Assembly (NCBI RefSeq): GCF_012927745.1
Contig: NZ_JABBKX010000006.1
Span: forward strand, 1 to 64,000
Reading direction: 5' to 3'
DNA from: Neoroseomonas marina
Lineage (GTDB): Bacteria > Pseudomonadota > Alphaproteobacteria > Acetobacterales > Acetobacteraceae
DNA length: 64,000 nt
Positions 1 through 7,963 of this stretch are shown here, piece after piece. The notes beneath the pieces are model-generated. The model was not told where the DNA came from. It saw only the letters and a list, made by a program, of their open reading frames with translations, and did not search any database. A program made the position numbers and the translations under genes. Position 1 is the stretch's first letter, and every line of letters starts with the position of its first letter.

Positions 1-28
1 CCGCCGCGTGGAGATCGTCCTCCGCTAA
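1..28 (+). CDS. OmpA-family protein, C-terminal end (partial)
   Basis: Only the last eight codons are in the window, reading RRVEIVLR followed by TAA at 26-28. An RRVEI-type ending is typical of OmpA/Pal/MotB-like peptidoglycan-binding domains, where a conserved NRRVEI segment closes the domain. A strong hairpin follows 32 bases after the stop, consistent with this being a true gene end. The rest of the gene lies outside the window, so the family call rests on a very short stretch. Confidence 0.45.
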
Positions 29-60
29 GCGGTCGCGACAGCGACTTCGCCTTCACGGGA

Positions 61-85
61 AGGGGCGCCGAAAGGCGCCCCTTTC
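61..85. terminator. Rho-independent terminator between convergent genes
   Basis: A perfect 9-bp GC-rich stem (aggggcgcc / ggcgcccct) with a GAAA tetraloop is followed by a short T run on the plus strand. It lies between the plus-strand OmpA-like gene end (28) and the minus-strand UPF0280 gene end (91), so it could serve both strands. Confidence 0.75.
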
Positions 86-90
86 TGCGT

Positions 91-927
91 TCAGGGGGCG
101 GCAAGGGCCGCGAGGCCGGTGGCCCGGACCTCACCCGACAGGCGCAGCGCAGCGCCGTCGATCAGCCCGGCCGCGCGATAGGCTTCAGCGCGCGCGAGGC
201 CGGCGGCGAGAGCGGCTTCGATGGCCGCGGGTTCCAGCGGTCCGACATTCACCGTCACGAGCAGGTCGCCGAGGTCGCTGTCGGGATCGAGGCTGCGTGC
301 AGGTGCCCGCGTCACCGCCGGATGCGCGATGTCGACGGCGTTCGCGATCAGCGTCGCCGCCACATCCGCCGTCGCCGCATCGCGCGCCAGCACCGTCACC
401 GCATCCGCGATGCCGAGGGAGAAGGAACGGCCGTGGCGTCCCGAGGTCGCGATCCCGCCAGGGCGTCGCAGCGTCACCGCGCCATCGAGGCCCAGCGCCG
501 TCGGGTCCGCGACCAGGCCGATCGCGAGGGCTTCGCCCGGCGCGACATGCACCGCGATGTCCCCGCCGTCGTTCACATAGGCGCGGTCCAGTGCAGCGGC
601 CGCGGTCATCGCTGCGAGCACCGCATCGGCCACCGACCCGGCCACGGCTGCCATCGGCGTCACGAAGACCGGCGCGAAGGGGCGGCAGGCCGCGATCATG
701 CGGTGCGCTATGGGATGGTCGACGTGCGGACGCTCGTCCATGGGGCGGCGCAGCTCCCGCAACTCCGCGACGAGGCCCGGCAGGATCGTGGGGAAGAGGC
801 GCAGCGCCGCGGCCTCGGCCGCCTGAACTGCCTCCGGTGCGCCCCAAACGCGCAGCACGACGTCGATCGGGCCGTGGGAAAGATGCAGTCGCCCGTTGGT
901 CAGCCGCTGCGCAACGGGCGGGTCCAC
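91..927 (-). CDS. UPF0280 family (ApbE-like) protein
   Basis: A 278-residue protein matching the UPF0280 family, which resembles ApbE flavin transferases. Visible motifs are TPMAAVAGSVAD at residues 90-101 and VNDGGDI at 118-124; the latter resembles the GGD motif of ApbE. The family has no settled function. It is the last gene of the minus-strand block, four bases after the 6-hydroxynicotinate-reductase-like gene. That placement suggests a maturation role, such as flavinylation, for a neighbouring redox enzyme; this is inference. No signal peptide is visible, so it is probably cytoplasmic. Confidence 0.8.
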   Translation of the reverse strand: MDPPVAQRLTNGRLHLSHGPIDVVLRVWGAPEAVQAAEAAALRLFPTILPGLVAELRELRRPMDERPHVDHPIAHRMIAACRPFAPVFVTPMAAVAGSVADAVLAAMTAAAALDRAYVNDGGDIAVHVAPGEALAIGLVADPTALGLDGAVTLRRPGGIATSGRHGRSFSLGIADAVTVLARDAATADVAATLIANAVDIAHPAVTRAPARSLDPDSDLGDLLVTVNVGPLEPAAIEAALAAGLARAEAYRAAGLIDGAALRLSGEVRATGLAALAAP

Positions 928-931
928 GACC

Positions 932-2416
932 TTACCGCGCGAAGGGCCAGGGATTGTCGGGGTGCCAGGTCTCGAGGCGCAGATCCTCGCCCAGGTCGCG
1001 CAGCACCTGCTGCACCGGTACGATCTCGTTCACATGCCCGCCGAGGCGCGCGTAGAGCGCGCGCGGCATGGTGAATTCGATCGGCGCGACGATCGCCGGC
1101 GTCGGGACGTAGCCGAAGGACAGCTTCGGCATGCGCAGGACGTCCGCCATGACGGTGATGCCGCCGCCGGGCCAGAGATAGACCGGCGCGCCGCCCATGG
1201 TGACGCGCGTTTCGCCCCGCGCGACAGATTGCGTCAGCAACACGGGGTTTTCCGTCACGCCCGCGCGCAGCGATCCGCCGGCGCCGGCCATGAAGATGAC
1301 GGAGCAGAGCGAGGGCTCGCAATTCTCCCCGATGCGATCGACGACGGTGCGCACGGCGGCGGGCATCTCGGCCGGCACGGGCTGCAGCGCATCGTCCAGC
1401 ACGCAGTAGAGCGCGTGGTCGCCGGTGGTGCTGGTGAACAGCAGGCGCAGGCCTGGCCAGGCCGTCTTCGGGTCGATCTTCTCGATGATCTCGAGCGGGT
1501 CGGTGATGTCGGTGCCGCCCCAGCCGAGGCCCGGCTGCGCGACCTGGAAGTAGCGACCCGGCGTGGAGCGCCGCCCGCGCACGCGGATGCCGGCGGGGCG
1601 CATGTTCAGCACCTTGCCGGCCTGGTGTTCCGACAGCACGCCGGTGATGTGGTCGTCGACGACAATCACCTCATCGACATGGCCGAGCCATTGCTGCGCG
1701 AAGATGCCGACCGTCGCGCTGCCGCAGCCGACGCGCATGCGCTTTTCGGGCGTGCCGTCCACGATCGGCGCGCGGCCGGCCTGCACCACCACGCCGTGGC
1801 CGCCGTCGATGGTCATCTCCACCGGTTCGGCATCGCAGAGCTTCAGCATGGTTTCGCAGGTGACGACGCCTTCCTTCTTGCTGCCGCCGGTCAGGTGGCG
1901 CACGCCGCCGATGGACAGCATCTGGCTGCCGTATTCGGCGGTCGTCACATGGCCCACCTGTTCGCCGTTCACCCGCACCGCCGCGGCTTCCGGGCCGAGG
2001 TGGCGGTCGGTGTCGATCTTCACCTTCACGCCGCAGTAGCTGAACATCCCTTCCGTCACGACGGTGACGGTGTCGACGCCTGCATGCGTGGAACCGACGA
2101 TGAAGGGTGCGGGCTTGTAGTCGGGATAAGTGGTGCCGGCGCCGACGCCGGTGACGAAGGCGCGCGAGGGATCGAGCAGCTCGCCATCCCATTCGCCCTT
2201 CGCGAAGGCGACGACGGGGTGGTTGCCCTCGATCGCCTGGGCGAGCGTCAGGGCAGGATCGGTGCGGACCAGCACGCCGTTCTGGTTGGCGTAGCGCGCG
2301 CAGGCGCCGGCACGGCCGGGACGGATGCGGCACAGCACGGGACAGGCATCGCAGCGGATGATGCCGTCACCCTCGGCGGCGCCGAACTTCTCGCTGCGGG
2401 CGGCACGCGATGTCAT
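932..2416 (-). CDS. 6-hydroxynicotinate reductase-like iron-sulfur protein
   Basis: A 494-residue protein resembling proteins annotated as 6-hydroxynicotinate reductase, which in anaerobic nicotinate fermentation reduces 6-hydroxynicotinate to 1,4,5,6-tetrahydro-6-oxonicotinate. The N-terminus carries a cysteine cluster (C22, C25, C29, C39) suited to an Fe-S cluster. Glycine-rich segments such as GLGWGGTDITDP and the LWPGGGITVMAD stretch lie further on. The ATG at 2416 is chosen because GGAGG sits just upstream; an open frame extending to 2518 reads only through the intergenic repeat. The true substrate is unknown. The hydroxylase and HyuAB genes upstream suggest reduction of a hydroxylated N-heterocycle. 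Confidence 0.65.
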   Translation of the reverse strand: MTSRAARSEKFGAAEGDGIIRCDACPVLCRIRPGRAGACARYANQNGVLVRTDPALTLAQAIEGNHPVVAFAKGEWDGELLDPSRAFVTGVGAGTTYPDYKPAPFIVGSTHAGVDTVTVVTEGMFSYCGVKVKIDTDRHLGPEAAAVRVNGEQVGHVTTAEYGSQMLSIGGVRHLTGGSKKEGVVTCETMLKLCDAEPVEMTIDGGHGVVVQAGRAPIVDGTPEKRMRVGCGSATVGIFAQQWLGHVDEVIVVDDHITGVLSEHQAGKVLNMRPAGIRVRGRRSTPGRYFQVAQPGLGWGGTDITDPLEIIEKIDPKTAWPGLRLLFTSTTGDHALYCVLDDALQPVPAEMPAAVRTVVDRIGENCEPSLCSVIFMAGAGGSLRAGVTENPVLLTQSVARGETRVTMGGAPVYLWPGGGITVMADVLRMPKLSFGYVPTPAIVAPIEFTMPRALYARLGGHVNEIVPVQQVLRDLGEDLRLETWHPDNPWPFAR

Positions 2417-2435
2417 GAGGATGCCTCCGAAGGGC

Positions 2436-2563
2436 GGGGGGAGAAGAGAACTTCTCCCCCCGGAACCCCCCTCAACCTTCTTTGGCACTTGGCGCTGTCC
2501 ACGGCCGTCAGACCCCAAAAGCCAAAGAAGGGAGGGGGATCGGGGGAGGTTCTCCTCCCCCGA
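2436..2563. repeat. Structured intergenic repeat, copy A
   Basis: The element has two terminal hairpins and a central pairing. Hairpin 1 (2436-2461) is ggggggagaag/cttctcccccc with an AGAA loop. Hairpin 2 (2540-2563) is tcgggggagg/cctcccccga with a TTCT loop. Between them, ccttctttggc at 2476-2486 pairs with gccaaagaagg at 2521-2531. Copies B and C share this architecture and orientation. The stop codon of the hydroxylase gene (2508-2510) lies inside the element, and the next gene starts 20 bases past its edge. Confidence 0.85.
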
Positions 2564-5243
2564 GCCTTTCCATCAACCGATGCGGCAGCACCGGCACCTC
2601 CGTCATCCGCACCCCCGTCGCATGCCGGATGGCCGAGAGGATCGCCGGCGCCGTCGGCACCAGCGCGGGTTCGCCCACGCCTTTCGCGCCGAGGGGGCCT
2701 TCGGGCTCGGGGTCCTCGACCAGGTGGATGCGGATGCGCGGCATGTCGCCGGCGGTCGGGATCAGGTAGTCGTGCAGGTTCTCGGTGCGGCCGGGGATGA
2801 ATTCCTCCATCAGCACCAGGCCGAGGCCCTGCGCGACGCCGCCATGGATCTGTCCGGCGACGAGCAGCGGGTTCACTGCGCGGCCGACATCCTGCGCGAC
2901 GACGATCTCCTCGACCTTCACCGTGCCGAGCGCGGTGTCGACCCGCACCAGCGCGACCTGCGCGGCGAAGCCGTAGGTCGCATAGGGCACGCCCTGGCCG
3001 TCGGCATCGAGCGTGACGGTGGGCGGGTCGTAGCGCGCCTCCGCGGTGAGGTCGGCGTCCAGCGCGACGAGGTCGAGGATGCGCGTGGTGTGCGCGTCGG
3101 CGACCGTCAGGCGCGTGCCGTCGAGCGACAGCCGCGCGCCGTCGCCGGCATTGGCCAGCGCGAGGATGCGCGCGCGCAGAGCCTTCGCGGCATCCTGCGC
3201 CGCGCGCCCCGACACGAAAGTCTGGCGCGAGGCCGAGGTCTTGCCCGCATCCGGCGTCAGCGCCGTGTCGCCGACGACCTGGCGCAGCGCGGCGATGGGC
3301 AGGCCGAGCGCATCCGCGGCGATCTGCCCGATCACCGTCGTGCTGCCCTGGCCGATGTCGACCGCACCGTTGAACAGCGTGAGCGTCCCGTCGCGCGCGA
3401 GCGTGATGCGCATGGTGGAGGGGTTGGAGAGCGCGGTGTTGCCGCAGCCGTACCACATGCAGGCGATGCCGGCGCCGAGGCGCAGCCTGCGATGCGTCGC
3501 GTTGTGCGCGGCGACGCGGGCAAGCATCGCGTCCCAATCGGCCTTCAGCGCGTCGAGGCAATCCGGCAGCCCGGCCGAGGCGTGCAAGACTTGGCCGGAA
3601 GGCGTCGTGTCGCCCTTGCCGATCGCATTGCGCCGGCGGATCTCCCAGCGATCCATGCCGAGGGCGAGGGCGAGGTCGTCGACCAGCGCCTCGGTCGCGA
3701 TCGCGGCCTGCGGCACGCCGAAGCCGCGGAAGGCGCCGGCCGGCGTGTCGTTCGTGTAGACCGCGCGGGTGCGGTTCAGCACGTTGGGCACGCGATAAGG
3801 GCCGGAGGCGTGCACCGGCACGCGGTTCGCGACGGTCGGGCCCCACGAGGCATAGGCGCCGGTGTTGAAGTCGCCTTCGAGCGCATAGGCGGTGAAGCGG
3901 CCTTCGGCATCCGCCGCCATGCGGGCGTGCAGGATGGCGGGGTGGCGCTTGGTGGAGGAGGCCATGCTCTCAGCGCGCGAATAGACCATGCGCACGGGCT
4001 GGTTCGTCACCCGCGCGGCGACCGCGAGCAGCGGCTGCACCGAGACGTCGAGCTTGCCGCCGAACCCGCCGCCGCAGGCGGTGGGGATGATGCGCACCGA
4101 CTCGTCCGGCACGCCGAGGACGCGGGCGGTTTCCTCGCGGTCCATCACGGGCGCCTGGGTGCAGGCGGTGATGATCATCGCGCCGTCTTCACCGGGTTGG
4201 GCGTAACCGGCTTCGGGTTCGATATAGGCGTGCTCGACGAAGGAAGTGCGGAAGGTGCCGTCGGCGCGAACCGGTGCAGCGGCAAGGGTTGCCTCCGCAT
4301 CGCCGCGCCGCAGATGGCCGCGCACCAGGATGTTGCCCGGCGCATGGGCGTGGAGTTGCGCCGCATCCGGCGCGAGCGCGGCCGCGACGCCGGACAGGGC
4401 GGGCAGGACCTCCCACGCGATCGGCAGGTCGGCGTCGCGCACGGCCGCGACGGCCTCGCGCGTGCCGAGCAGGCCGAGCACGGCTTCGCCGCGGTAGCGG
4501 ACATAGCCCTCGGCGAAGACGGGCTGGTCCTTGATGTCGGGCATGATACCGAAGGCGTTGCGCCCCGGCACGTCGCGTGCGGAGAGGATCGCGACGAGGC
4601 CGAGCTGGTCGCGCGCGGCGTCGAGGTCGCCGAGCGTGAAGCGGGCATGCGCGTGCGGCGAGCGCACTGCGCGCAGCCAGAGCGCATCATCCGGCGCGGC
4701 GTCGGCGCCATAGCGCTCGGTGCCCGCGACCTTGGGGGCACCGTCGACACGCGGAAAGGAGGCGCCGACGCGGCCATCCGTCGCAGCGGGCGCGACGTTC
4801 CCGCGCGCGACATCCAGCACGGCGTCGATGATCTGGAGATAGCCGGTGCAGCGGCACAGCACGCCGCCGAGCGTGTCCTCGACGGCACGTCGATCGGGCG
4901 TCGCGTTACGCCGCAGCAGGTCGAGGGCGGCCATCAGCATCCCCGGCGTGCAGATGCCGCACTGCGCCGCGCCGCGCGCGAGGAAGGCCGCGCGCAGCGT
5001 GTCGAGCAGGGGATCGTCGGCCTCTACGGTGGTGATCTCCGCGCCCTCGGCCTGGGCGGTGGCAACCAGGCATGCGCAGACCTGCGCGCCCTCCAGCAGC
5101 ACGGTGCAGGCGCCGCAATCGCCCGCGTTGCAACCTTCCTTGGTCCCGGTCAGGCCGAGGCCCACCCGCAGTGTGTCCGACAGCGGCGCGAAGGGATCGG
5201 CGTCGACCTCGTGGCGCGTGCCGTTGACGGTGAGGGCGGTCAT
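2508..5243 (-). CDS. Molybdenum hydroxylase, fused 2Fe-2S and molybdopterin subunits
   Basis: A 911-residue xanthine dehydrogenase/CoxL-family hydroxylase in which the small Fe-S subunit is fused to the large subunit. Residues 1-155 carry both clusters: C38, C43, C46, C58 (plant-type) and C95, C98, C130, C132. The molybdopterin part follows, with GGGFGGK, AFRGFG and a C-terminal GVGEPAL motif holding the expected catalytic glutamate. Such enzymes hydroxylate N-heterocycles or aldehydes using water. The start ATG overlaps the FAD-subunit stop by 4 bases (ATGA). The last roughly 15 residues (GGGEPPPIPLPSLAFGV) are encoded by intergenic repeat copy A and look unnatural for the family. Confidence 0.9.
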   Translation of the reverse strand: MTALTVNGTRHEVDADPFAPLSDTLRVGLGLTGTKEGCNAGDCGACTVLLEGAQVCACLVATAQAEGAEITTVEADDPLLDTLRAAFLARGAAQCGICTPGMLMAALDLLRRNATPDRRAVEDTLGGVLCRCTGYLQIIDAVLDVARGNVAPAATDGRVGASFPRVDGAPKVAGTERYGADAAPDDALWLRAVRSPHAHARFTLGDLDAARDQLGLVAILSARDVPGRNAFGIMPDIKDQPVFAEGYVRYRGEAVLGLLGTREAVAAVRDADLPIAWEVLPALSGVAAALAPDAAQLHAHAPGNILVRGHLRRGDAEATLAAAPVRADGTFRTSFVEHAYIEPEAGYAQPGEDGAMIITACTQAPVMDREETARVLGVPDESVRIIPTACGGGFGGKLDVSVQPLLAVAARVTNQPVRMVYSRAESMASSTKRHPAILHARMAADAEGRFTAYALEGDFNTGAYASWGPTVANRVPVHASGPYRVPNVLNRTRAVYTNDTPAGAFRGFGVPQAAIATEALVDDLALALGMDRWEIRRRNAIGKGDTTPSGQVLHASAGLPDCLDALKADWDAMLARVAAHNATHRRLRLGAGIACMWYGCGNTALSNPSTMRITLARDGTLTLFNGAVDIGQGSTTVIGQIAADALGLPIAALRQVVGDTALTPDAGKTSASRQTFVSGRAAQDAAKALRARILALANAGDGARLSLDGTRLTVADAHTTRILDLVALDADLTAEARYDPPTVTLDADGQGVPYATYGFAAQVALVRVDTALGTVKVEEIVVAQDVGRAVNPLLVAGQIHGGVAQGLGLVLMEEFIPGRTENLHDYLIPTAGDMPRIRIHLVEDPEPEGPLGAKGVGEPALVPTAPAILSAIRHATGVRMTEVPVLPHRLMERLGGGEPPPIPLPSLAFGV

Positions 5244-6082
5244 CGCGCGAAGCCCGCGAGCAGATCGCGCAGCAGCACCAGCGCGGCCTCGCTGCGATAG
5301 GCGGCCGAGGCGCGCACATCGCCGATCGGCGTGAGCGGGGCGAGATGCGCGGGCTGCGGCACATGCGGCAATTCGGAGGGATGCAGACCGGTCAGCGCGG
5401 CCTCGAGCGCCGGCAGGCGCCGCGCGACCGGGGAGCAGGCGCCGACGGCGATGCGGACGTCGGCAACGTGGTCGCCCTCGAGCCGTATCACGCCGGCCGC
5501 CATGGCGATGGAGATAACCAGGTAGCGCCGTGCGCCGAGTTTCTCGAAACGGCTGCGCGCGCCGTCGCAGCGGGGGATGTGCAGGGCGGTGACGATCTCG
5601 CCCGGCAGCAAGGCTGTGCTCCGATAGCCGGTGAGGAACCGGGCAATGGGCAGTCGCCGCGTCGCTCCGGCCGAAGCCAGTTCCACCTCGGCATCGAGCA
5701 CCAGCAGGTTCGGGATGCCATCTCCGGCCGGGGAGGCGGTGACGAGGTTCCCCGCGATGGTGCCGCGGTTCTGCACCTGGCGCCCGCCGACCTCCCGCGC
5801 TGCCGCGCGCAGCCCGTCGAAGAGCGGCGGCAGAGGCGACTCCGCGATCGTCGTCCAGGTCGTACGCGCGCCGATGCGCCAGCCTTCGGCGGTCTCCGCA
5901 ATGCCGTCGAGATCGGGCACGGCCGAGAGGTCGAGGATCTCCGGCCGCCAGGGATCGCCCCAGCCCGCGCGCGCGGTGCGGATCGCGTGGATGTCCGTGC
6001 CGCCCGCGAGCGGCAGCGCACCGGTCGCGGCGCGGATGGCGAGTGCATCCGCGAGCGTGCGCGGGCGGTGGTAGGCGCTCAT
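5240..6082 (-). CDS. FAD-binding subunit of molybdenum hydroxylase
   Basis: A 280-residue FAD-binding PCMH-type subunit (CoxM/XdhB family) that passes electrons from the Fe-S clusters to an acceptor. It has the FAD motifs LPLAGGTDIHAI near the N-terminus and QNRGTIAGNLVTASPAGDG in the middle. The ATG at 6082 is chosen because MSAYHRPRTLADAL is the usual family start and it overlaps the HyuB stop by 4 bases (ATGA). It also overlaps the fused Fe-S/Mo gene by 4 bases, so the two subunits are translationally coupled. Confidence 0.9.
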   Translation of the reverse strand: MSAYHRPRTLADALAIRAATGALPLAGGTDIHAIRTARAGWGDPWRPEILDLSAVPDLDGIAETAEGWRIGARTTWTTIAESPLPPLFDGLRAAAREVGGRQVQNRGTIAGNLVTASPAGDGIPNLLVLDAEVELASAGATRRLPIARFLTGYRSTALLPGEIVTALHIPRCDGARSRFEKLGARRYLVISIAMAAGVIRLEGDHVADVRIAVGACSPVARRLPALEAALTGLHPSELPHVPQPAHLAPLTPIGDVRASAAYRSEAALVLLRDLLAGFAR

Positions 6083-7818
6083 GCGGCGCGGCCCTGGCGC
6101 AATGCTTCGGTCGCAGCGTTGTCCACCGTGCCGTCCGCGGCGATCGCCACGCCCCACAATGCTCGCGCCTGATCGCGTGTGTAGTAGCCGCGCCGCACGT
6201 CGCGCGCGACCAGCGCCGGATCGCGCGCGAAGGGATTGCCGTAGCCGCCGCCGCCGGGCGTCATCACCTCCACCCGGTCGCCGGGCGCAAGCGCGATGCC
6301 CTGGTCCTTCGACAAGTGCAGCGGGATGGTGGTCGCGCCGTCGCGATGGATGCGCACGGCGTTCGGCGCGCCGTCGGTGCCGCCGAGCACGCCGGGCGGG
6401 CCGAAGCGGCCATGGTCCATGACGAAGGACGCACGTGCCTCGCCGCGCAGCAGCTCGACCTCATAGTGCACGCCGAAGCCGCCGCGATGCGCGCCCGCGC
6501 CGCCCGAGGCCTCGCGTAGCGCGAAGCGCGTGAAGAGGATGGGGTAGTATTGCTCCATCACCTCGACCGGCGCGGTCTTGCTGATGCCGATGGTGGAGCA
6601 GCCATTGGTCAGCCCGTCCTCCTTCGCATTGCCGCCGTAGCCGCCGCCGGTGATCTGGTACATCACGTAGCCGGCGCCGCGCGCGGGATCGGTGCCGCCG
6701 AGGGCGAAATTGCCGGAGGTGCCGGCGGGCGCGGCGGTGACCTCGTCGGGCAGCGCCTGCACCAGGCAGAGGAAGACGGCCTCCGCGATGCGCTGGCTGA
6801 CCTCCGCGGCGCAGCCGGAGACCGGGCGCGGATAGCGGGCGTCGAGGAAGGTTCCCTCCGGCCGGATGATGTTCAGTGGCGCGAAGGTGCCGGCGTTGAT
6901 CGGCACGTCGGGGAAGATGTGCTTCACGCCGAGGCAGACGGCGGAATAGGTCGTGGCCCAGACGGAGTTCATCGGCCCGGCGCAGGGATTCGACGAACCA
7001 GTGAAGTCGAAGGTCAGCGTGTCGCCTTGGCGCGTCACGGCGAGGGCGATGCGCAGCGGTTCGTTCACCACGCCGTCGGAATCGACGAAGGCCTCGGCGC
7101 GCCAGGTGGCTTCGGGCATGCGGCGGATCTCGGCGCGCATGCGTTCGGTGGCGCGGTCGCGGATCAGGGTGATGGCCTCGCGCAGCGTCGCGGCGCCGTA
7201 GCGGGCGACCAACTCGCTCAGGCGGCGTTCGCCCACCAGAAGGGCGGCCGCCTGCGCCTTGATGTCGCCGATGCGCTGTTCGGCGACGCGGATGTTGGAC
7301 TGGATGATGGAGAGGATCTCGCGATCCATCTCCCCGCGCTTGAACAGCTTCACGGGCGGCAGGCGCAGGCCTTCCTGCTCGACCTCGGTCGCGTGTGCGC
7401 TGAAGCCGCCCGGGACCATGCCGCCGGTGTCGGGCCAGTGGCCGGTGTTCTGCAGCCAGCAGAACAACGCGCCGTCGACGAAGAAGGGCCTGGCGAAGCG
7501 TACATCCATCAGATGCGTGCCGCCCAGGTAGGGATCGTTGACGATGTAGATGTCGCCCGGTTCCGGCGCGGCAACGGCACCTTCGCCGATCAGGCGGATC
7601 AGATGGCCGGCGGAATGCTGCATGGCGCCGACGAAGACCGGCAGGCCGCCTTCGCCCTGCGCGATGAGTGCGCCGTCCTGGGCGGCGTAGATGCCGTCGG
7701 AGCGGTCGTCGGCCTCGGCGATCACGGGCGAGAAGGCCGATCGCGAGAAGGCCAGGTCCATCTCGTTGCAGACCTGCTGGAGGCCGGCCTGGATGACGGC
7801 AAGGGTGAGTGCGTCCAT
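6079..7818 (-). CDS. Hydantoinase B/oxoprolinase family protein (HyuB)
   Basis: A 579-residue HyuB-family protein (PF02538-type). It pairs with HyuA to form ATP-dependent cyclic amide hydrolases or carboxylases, such as N-methylhydantoinase, 5-oxoprolinase, caprolactamase and acetone carboxylase. The start MDALTLAVIQAGLQQ is the typical family N-terminus. GDIYIVNDPYLGGTHLMD and TPGGGGYGNPFARDP are characteristic segments. The start lies 12 bases from repeat copy B, and I see no clear Shine-Dalgarno sequence. A longer frame to 8187 runs through the repeat and antisense to hyuA, and is rejected. The gene overlaps the FAD subunit by 4 bases. Confidence 0.92.
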   Translation of the reverse strand: MDALTLAVIQAGLQQVCNEMDLAFSRSAFSPVIAEADDRSDGIYAAQDGALIAQGEGGLPVFVGAMQHSAGHLIRLIGEGAVAAPEPGDIYIVNDPYLGGTHLMDVRFARPFFVDGALFCWLQNTGHWPDTGGMVPGGFSAHATEVEQEGLRLPPVKLFKRGEMDREILSIIQSNIRVAEQRIGDIKAQAAALLVGERRLSELVARYGAATLREAITLIRDRATERMRAEIRRMPEATWRAEAFVDSDGVVNEPLRIALAVTRQGDTLTFDFTGSSNPCAGPMNSVWATTYSAVCLGVKHIFPDVPINAGTFAPLNIIRPEGTFLDARYPRPVSGCAAEVSQRIAEAVFLCLVQALPDEVTAAPAGTSGNFALGGTDPARGAGYVMYQITGGGYGGNAKEDGLTNGCSTIGISKTAPVEVMEQYYPILFTRFALREASGGAGAHRGGFGVHYEVELLRGEARASFVMDHGRFGPPGVLGGTDGAPNAVRIHRDGATTIPLHLSKDQGIALAPGDRVEVMTPGGGGYGNPFARDPALVARDVRRGYYTRDQARALWGVAIAADGTVDNAATEALRQGRAA

Positions 7819-7830
7819 CAGGCGAACAGG

Positions 7831-7946
7831 TCGGGGGAGTGAACTCCCCCGAACCCCCTCCTTCTTCTGTCCGGGTGCCCGTCCTGCGTCCGGGCACGAA
7901 TCGTCAAAGAAGGGAGGGGGCCTCGGGGGAGGTTCTCCTCCCCCGA
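7831..7946. repeat. Structured intergenic repeat, copy B
   Basis: This copy has the same layout as copies A and C. Hairpin 1 (7831-7852) is tcgggggagt/actcccccga. The central part contains gtgcccg (7875-7881) pairing with cgggcac (7891-7897). The closing hairpin (7923-7946), tcgggggagg-TTCT-cctcccccga, is identical to that of copy A. The copy fills the 145-base gap between hyuA and hyuB in a block whose other junctions are mostly overlaps or a few bases. Confidence 0.85.
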
Positions 7947-7963
7947 CCTTCCTTCCGCCCGTC

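Noticed and set aside
932..2518. A longer reductase start at 2518
   Set aside because: The extra 34 residues come from repeat copy A. A good ribosome-binding site precedes the ATG at 2416.
2325..5300. A 991-codon open frame on the plus strand opposite the molybdenum hydroxylase
   Set aside because: It is antisense to a gene with full family motifs. Its arginine/histidine/alanine-rich translation has no domain, which is typical of high-GC shadows.
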